64,000 bases of DNA from Cannabis sativa. Lineage: Eukaryota; Streptophyta; Magnoliopsida; Rosales; Cannabaceae. Below the pieces are notes generated by a model. That model did not search any database. It worked only from the letters and a program-made list of their open reading frames with translations, and was not told the origin of the DNA. The stretch spans positions 10,904,812-10,968,811 of the forward strand of contig NC_083604.1 in the NCBI RefSeq assembly GCF_029168945.1, written 5' to 3'. Below, piece after piece: positions 58,837 to 64,000 of this stretch. The position numbers were made by a program, and so were the translations under genes. Numbering within the stretch: position 1 is the stretch's first letter; the number at the start of each line of letters is the position of its first letter.

Positions 58837-61800
58837 TTAAGCAGTTGCAGCCAAAGGCACAGCTCGGTAGCATGCTCTCTTTGCCGCACGTACGATATCG
58901 TCAATCTGCACAATCAAAATTCAGCAAGATGCTCAATTTAGAGCCACAATGATGAAAAAGTCTATAAAATAGCCAAATTAAGACTAACATAATCATTAGT
59001 AAGTAATCTACAAACCTGAGGAACAGCCAATCTCTCCAAGTTAGCTGCATAAGGCATTGGAACATCAGCCCCAGCAATTCTTTCCACTGGTGCATCAAGA
59101 TAGCCAAAGCTCTCCTCGATAACAGATGTGCTATAAAAAAACAGAAGAGTGCAATGTATGTAAGCTTAAATATCGAGTGACAATTAATACAGAGAACAAA
59201 TTTAGCAATGATGCAAACCATATTTCAGCACCGACACCGTGCTGAGGGAGTCCTTCCTCAACTGTTACAAGTCTGTTGGTTTTCCTGACTGAAGTGTTAA
59301 TAGTGGCTCTATCCAGTGGCCGAATTGACCGCAAATTGATTACCTATCAAGAAAACAAGCCATTAGGCCCATTACCGTGTCTGCAACAAGGGTGGAACTA
59401 TAAAAAAACAAAAGACCATGTTCTTTCAACAATAATTTACCTCAGCACTGATTCCTTCCTTGGCAAGTATCTCAGCAGCCTGAACACCATGTCATAGAAT
59501 TACTCAGTGGAAGGAAAACCCAACTTAAAAAAGGCATGTCAACAATTTAAAAATACTAAAACTAACTTTCAATAAACAGAAAAAAGAAAAGTATGCATCC
59601 ACACTTTGAAGTACTAAGGCAAAGCCTCACTGGCTCACTCCTAATGCTCAGTACAAATGCAAACCTCAAGACTTTAAAAGACATAATATAAAACAGTAAG
59701 CCCATCTCATTTTACAATAAAATCTCATAAATCTTATGATATTTACTACTTCACTAAAATTAGGAACCTTCATTTATAACTGCTTCAAAAAATAAACAAA
59801 AGATACTAGACATAAATTTCCAAGGAAGACCAAATAAATTTCTTACTTAGTGCCTTAGTGGTGCAATAATACCATGCAAGCCTTTCCCATACCATGTAAG
59901 TTTATTTCAAACAATAAATATTATCACACACAAAGCCAAAGGTAGCTGATGAAGATGGAATGGACAAACCTTGAGAGCATAGCCCACCATTTTGGAGAAG
60001 GCTGTAATTGTCACGTCTTTTCCTTCTCTCTCAATCTATAATCATTAAATAATATATTTTATTCAAAATTCAGCATATGAGTTATTCAAATATGGAGATA
60101 AATAAATCAACAATCAACTTTTCAAAATCAATCACCTTGGCTTTTCCAATTGGAAGGCAAAAACTAGAATCAAGAGCTTCAGCTGAAACAGGGAACGATT
60201 CACCATATCTAAAGCAGAAAAAGTAATTAAACCATTTAATAATCTTTAACATGACAAAAGACAGTCTAGCATCACAATCACCCCCCATTAATTACTTACA
60301 GCAACTCATTTTCAAGAAAAACAACGGGATCAGGGTCTCTAATGGCAGCTTTCATCAATCCTCGAGCATCTTCAGATGAATAAGGAGCTAACACTTTTAA
60401 TCCAGGACAAGAGGCATACCATGATGCATAACACTACATAAATAGCATATCAATAAGTGAACTTTTCATATAGTGAGAACTGAACCCAGAAGGTACAGCA
60501 ACATACAGTATACATCAAATTATTTCACAACAGGCAGAAACGCATGTGTGTAGACATACTTGAGAGTGCTGGGCCCCAACACCAGCAGCAGCCCCATTTG
60601 GTCCTCTGAAAACAATAGGTACAGAAATCTGGCCAGCGGACATATAATTTGACTTTGCTGCTGAATTGATAATGTGGTCAATTGCCTGCAAAAACAACCA
60701 AGTGAGATTTATAACAACTACAACCTAAAAAGTGGAGTATGCAGAATCATATGAAATTTCAAAATACGTTCAATTCTTTAAACTACCAGTCAAAAAAAAG
60801 TTCATTAAAATATAATCCCTTATGCCAAGCCAACCTAGTGAGATACAACAACTACAACCTAAAAAGTAGAGTACGCAGAATCATATGAAATTTCAAAATA
60901 CACGTTCAATTCTTTAAACTACCATTCAAAAAAGAAGTTCATTAAAATATAGGAAAATCCCTTACGCCAAGCCAACCTAGTCAACCAATAGGGGCAGGCA
61001 CACTATAAAACTTACGTTGACTTGTTCTTCAAAACCAATACAAACCAATAGTGAAAAAATTTAGGAGCATTAATCTCCTAACTGATCCTAAAAATCCCAT
61101 TACACAGTTCTTAGAGGGAAAAAAATTAATTAATGAAACAAATTCATAACATTCTGTTTAGTAAGATGTATAACCCGATTCTAGCAAGCATTACGCATCA
61201 CATACAAAAACAAAAACAAAAAAAGGGTAATCAACAGAATGAGAAACCCTGAGAAGAATCTTGCCTGCATTGAGAAATTAAACGTCATAAACTCTACAAC
61301 AGGTCTAAGCCCATAGTAAGCAGCACCAACTCCAATTCCAGTAAACCCAGCCTGGAAAGCATACAGAAGAAAATCAGGTCATGCAAGAAGTGCAGCTACT
61401 AAAACAAGAATAATCTCCCTTCCTTATTCCAGAATAAACAAGACATTCGATTAACATAGCCTTGCTATTATTATTGTTCAAAAAACCTAAACTTGTTATT
61501 ATTGAGATGAGATTCAGTGTGAGAAAGGGAAAAACATAATAACACTTTGAATAATAACCACACTCAAAAAGGTCAGCATGTCAAATAACAAAACACACCT
61601 CTGTGATTGGAGTATCAAGAACTCTGTCAGGACCATACTTGTCCAAAAGACCTTTAGTTATCTATACAAAACAAAGGAAAAAGGATCATAAATCAAGAGT
61701 CCTTAAAGAATATACCCAAAAAAAAATCATCTCTTCAATAAATAATAATATCCAACCTTGTATGCGCCTTGGTATTCCCCAACCTGCATTGACAAAAATA

Positions 61801-62665
61801 TGACAGAAACATAAGAACAGAAAGACTGAAAGAGCAAGGAATAGCTGGGAAAATTATATCCAAATTTTCCTACCTCTTCTCCCATCAAGAAGACCTTAGG
61901 ATCAGCAGACATTTCCTCATCAAGTGCAGAGTTTAAAGCATCTCTCACTGTCATCTGTGCATAATTATTGTTTCAAGACAAGAAAAACAAGTTCAGCATT
62001 TTTAAAAGGCATACCATGTCATTAAGCAGAAAGGTGGAGAATAAGAAATATAATTTGCCCATATTAGAAATATATATTGGATTTTCCATTAAAAAAAAGA
62101 AAATTGCAAAAGCATAAAAAAAATGAATCGTCAATGCAGTACCTAGTCTAAACAAGCGTATATAGAAAGAAACTCTCAACACATGAATAAGTAAGTCACT
62201 AGGCAGCTTAATATTGAATTAACACAAAACTTTGAACATGTATCACAAGTTCCTTTTGGCACTATTTGGCAGGTAAAAATAACACAGACACACACACAAA
62301 GCTCCCTTCAAATGTAATAGGCAGAGGTCTGACAATGACATTGATACTCCAAAGACAAATAAAAAAGAACGAGATTATCATAATTTACACCAAAGAAAAA
62401 CCCTCATCGCACATTTGACGTGAACATGTCCACATAACCATTACCTCTTTAACAGCGGAAGAATAGTTCCTCAAAGCTGATACGGCAGGACGAATCAACT
62501 GCCGAGATTGCCCCAAAATCTGAATCGACACACAATTGGGTCACACCGAAATCACATAAACATACAGAAACCAACTACAGTTTACGTTGATGAGAAAAAA
62601 CTAAAGTTGAATACCATAGCAGATGAGGTTCCAGAACCAATTTTTTGCCTTAATAACCCTAACAT
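58837..62665 (-). CDS. PDHB: pyruvate dehydrogenase E1 component subunit beta, mitochondrial, 376 aa
   Basis: Fourteen coding exons on the minus strand: 62665-62615, 62519-62445, 61954-61874, 61783-61757, 61661-61599, 61351-61265, 60685-60560, 60433-60300, 60208-60136, 60035-59970, 59479-59441, 59343-59219, 59130-59016, 58905-58837 (1131 nt). Residues 1 to about 40 form an Arg/Ser-rich mitochondrial presequence ([23 protein letters not shown]). The pyrimidine-binding domain holds [12 protein letters not shown] and [20 protein letters not shown]. Then come [15 protein letters not shown] and the transketolase C-terminal domain with [14 protein letters not shown] and [15 protein letters not shown]1 beta pairs with E1 alpha to decarboxylate pyruvate with thiamine diphosphate in the matrix. 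Length and exon pattern are normal for plants. The intron after exon 6 has a GC donor. The C-terminus RAVPLAATA is slightly longer than usual. Confidence 0.96.
60701..60980. repeat. 136-bp tandem duplication in a PDH gene intron
   Basis: agtgagat...acaacaactacaaccta starts at 60701 and 60837, and both units end ccaagccaacctagt. Copies differ by several substitutions and short indels (for example an added acacg and aggaaa in the second). It lies in the intron between exons 6 and 7, the one with the GC donor. Confidence 0.8.
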
Positions 62666-62699
62666 CTTTCTTTATTTCTTCACAAAATTCCTCCGATCA

Positions 62700-63070
62700 C
62701 TGAAAATATGAACAAAAAATAAAAACTTCAACTCCAGATTCATTTGAAGGATTACCACTTGTGTATTTATACCTATATGAGATAACGAAATTAACTCAAA
62801 CAAAAACCAAAAGTCCCATTTCACCATAGAAGTACTCACATCGATTACAGGGGAAAGGGTATGAAAAACTCAAAAGCAGATGCGAAACCAGCAATACAAA
62901 TACATATAATACATATAATCAATAAATATCGATTCAGAATATATAAAGCCAAAATAGGAAAGAAGAATAAGCGAAGAACCTGATTGAAGAATTGTCAATC
63001 CAAGGGTTTGGATCAGATCGGCGAGAAGAAGAAGGAGGTTGATGTAGCCACCATACACTTTCCACACTTT
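62700..63070 (-). other. 5' UTR exon and leader intron of the PDH gene (predicted)
   Basis: A non-coding exon from about 63070 to 62980 ends CAATCAG before GTTCTTCG. The intron 62979-62700 ends TTTTCAG, and the next exon begins at 62699 (TGATCGGAGG), 34 nt before the ATG. Leader introns are common in plant housekeeping genes. Small open frames at 62870-63128 in this area are not genes. Confidence 0.55.
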
Positions 63071-63129
63071 GTTTCACTTTGCCTGCTTTTATTCTCTCTC
63101 TACTATTTCTTAATTCTATTTTGACCATC

Positions 63130-63326
63130 TCATTTTCCTTTTTTTATTATTATTTTTCTTTTGAGCAAATAATAAATACATAATATTTCTGGAAATTAAT
63201 TATAAGAATTTGTTTTGTTTATGCTTTTTTTTTTTAACATGCCCAATGAAAATTGGTCTCTTTTTTACTTGTCTACATTTTAGTTTGGCTAATTATAATT
63301 TTTATCTTCCAAATTTTAATATATAC
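63130..63326. other. short AT-rich spacer upstream of the PDH gene
   Basis: Promoter region for the PDH gene on the minus strand. T-rich and without a clear TATA box. Confidence 0.35.
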
Positions 63327-64000
63327 TGTTGACCGAGGTTTTCGGCAACCAATAAAATAATATAAGATTAGAGAACTGTAAGAAAATTAGAGAATAATTT
63401 TTACGTGGTTGGGGCGTTAATGAGCCTTAGTCCACGAGTCTGTGTTATTTATGGATGTATTAAATACAGAGAATGTTCTTGGTGAGTATTTACTCTTCTT
63501 GCACTTATACAACCCAAGATTTTCCGACCTCATTTAATGAGCTTTGAGGGGGTATTTATAGTGTTTTTGGTGGGGTGATCCCAAGAATTATTGTACATGT
63601 GTATCTGTAAATATCCATAAAGATGGGCATTCTCAATAAATATACCATGAGTAATGCATGGTCAAATCCCTAGGTGTTGTAGGGCTTTTATGTGGAATGT
63701 CCTTATTGTCTTTTGACTGACGTGACTCTTCACAGTGTAGCCGTCAATAGACTTAAATGATCATTACTTCGCAGCTGCAGATTGAGGTTTGTACCGTCAG
63801 ACTTTATTGCGTGTAGCAGTCCCAACACGTTTCCTCCCATGCGGCATTAAATGCGAAATGACTGCTCAGGGGAAGCCTGACACCTCGCGGAGATGCTTTG
63901 ATGTTAATTAGGCTTCCGGGAGCATACGAGGCTCTGTATGCCTTCTCTGGGAGGCATCTCCCGGATGCTGCCTTCTTTCATAAGACTTAGCAAATAATTC
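63327..64000 (-). mobile_element. LTR running out of the window (probably Ty3/gypsy, Tat-like)
   Basis: On the minus strand the sequence ends ...CCGAAAACCTCGGTCAACA at 63327, the LTR end type seen in the Tat element at 27911 (GGTCAACA). A TATA box (CTATAAATACCCCC, minus strand, about 63548-63561) lies some 225 bp before this end, as expected for U3-R-U5. There is no primer binding site to the left, so it is a 3' or solo LTR. The other end is outside the window. Confidence 0.5.

Overview
This is nuclear DNA from a flowering plant, probably a eudicot. It is AT-rich, its genes have many short exons with GT-AG introns, and nested LTR retrotransposons, L1 LINEs and MITEs fill most of the space between genes. 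The species cannot be fixed from sequence alone. There are no bacterial operons, CRISPR arrays, tRNAs or rRNAs that I can see.

Left third (1-23.8 kb): layered mobile elements. The window opens in the decayed 3' end of a Tekay-type Ty3/gypsy chromovirus and its 2.74 kb LTR (531-3271). That element cut into a minus-strand Ty1/copia gag and 5' LTR (3272-4270). Next come two Angela-type copia LTRs in opposite orientation (4707-8515), the first carrying a Mutator-type MITE with a 9-bp target duplication. An old L1 LINE follows on the minus strand (8.88-15.6 kb), split by a third Angela solo LTR with a perfect 5-bp duplication. From 15.6 to 23.8 kb the DNA is AT-rich and holds a pair of LTR-like repeats, a CACTA-like element, two further MITEs and a short poly(A) retroposed insert with an 18-bp duplication.

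Gene 1 (23997-25859, +) encodes a secreted, kinase-less SERK-like LRR protein of 216 aa in seven exons.

Middle (26.8-47.7 kb): a broken Tat-type Ty3/gypsy element (26.8-32.5 kb), a fragment of a second LINE (32.5-34.1 kb), a 1.56 kb non-autonomous hAT element (34449-36008), and a complete, young Tat-lineage Ty3/gypsy element of 11,476 bp (36193-47668). Its two 866-bp LTRs differ at seven positions, all transitions, and it is flanked by ATAAT. It carries gag-protease, RT-RNase H with a second (archaeal-type) RNase H, and integrase in three reading frames. Between integrase and the 3' LTR it holds a spliced gene on the opposite strand, with its own TATA box, for a 641-aa protein with a PF04195-like domain and a coiled coil. 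This is the most interesting feature of the window.

Right third (47.7-64 kb): two conserved genes, both on the minus strand. One encodes a BAR-domain, proline/serine-rich protein of the At2g33490 family (51066-56578, ten coding exons, 623 aa). The other encodes mitochondrial pyruvate dehydrogenase E1 beta (58837-62665, fourteen coding exons, 376 aa, one GC-AG intron). Both carry tandem duplications inside introns. The window ends inside a minus-strand LTR (from 63327).

The three host genes do not form a functional unit. The mobile elements interact mainly by nesting, which gives a relative order of insertion.
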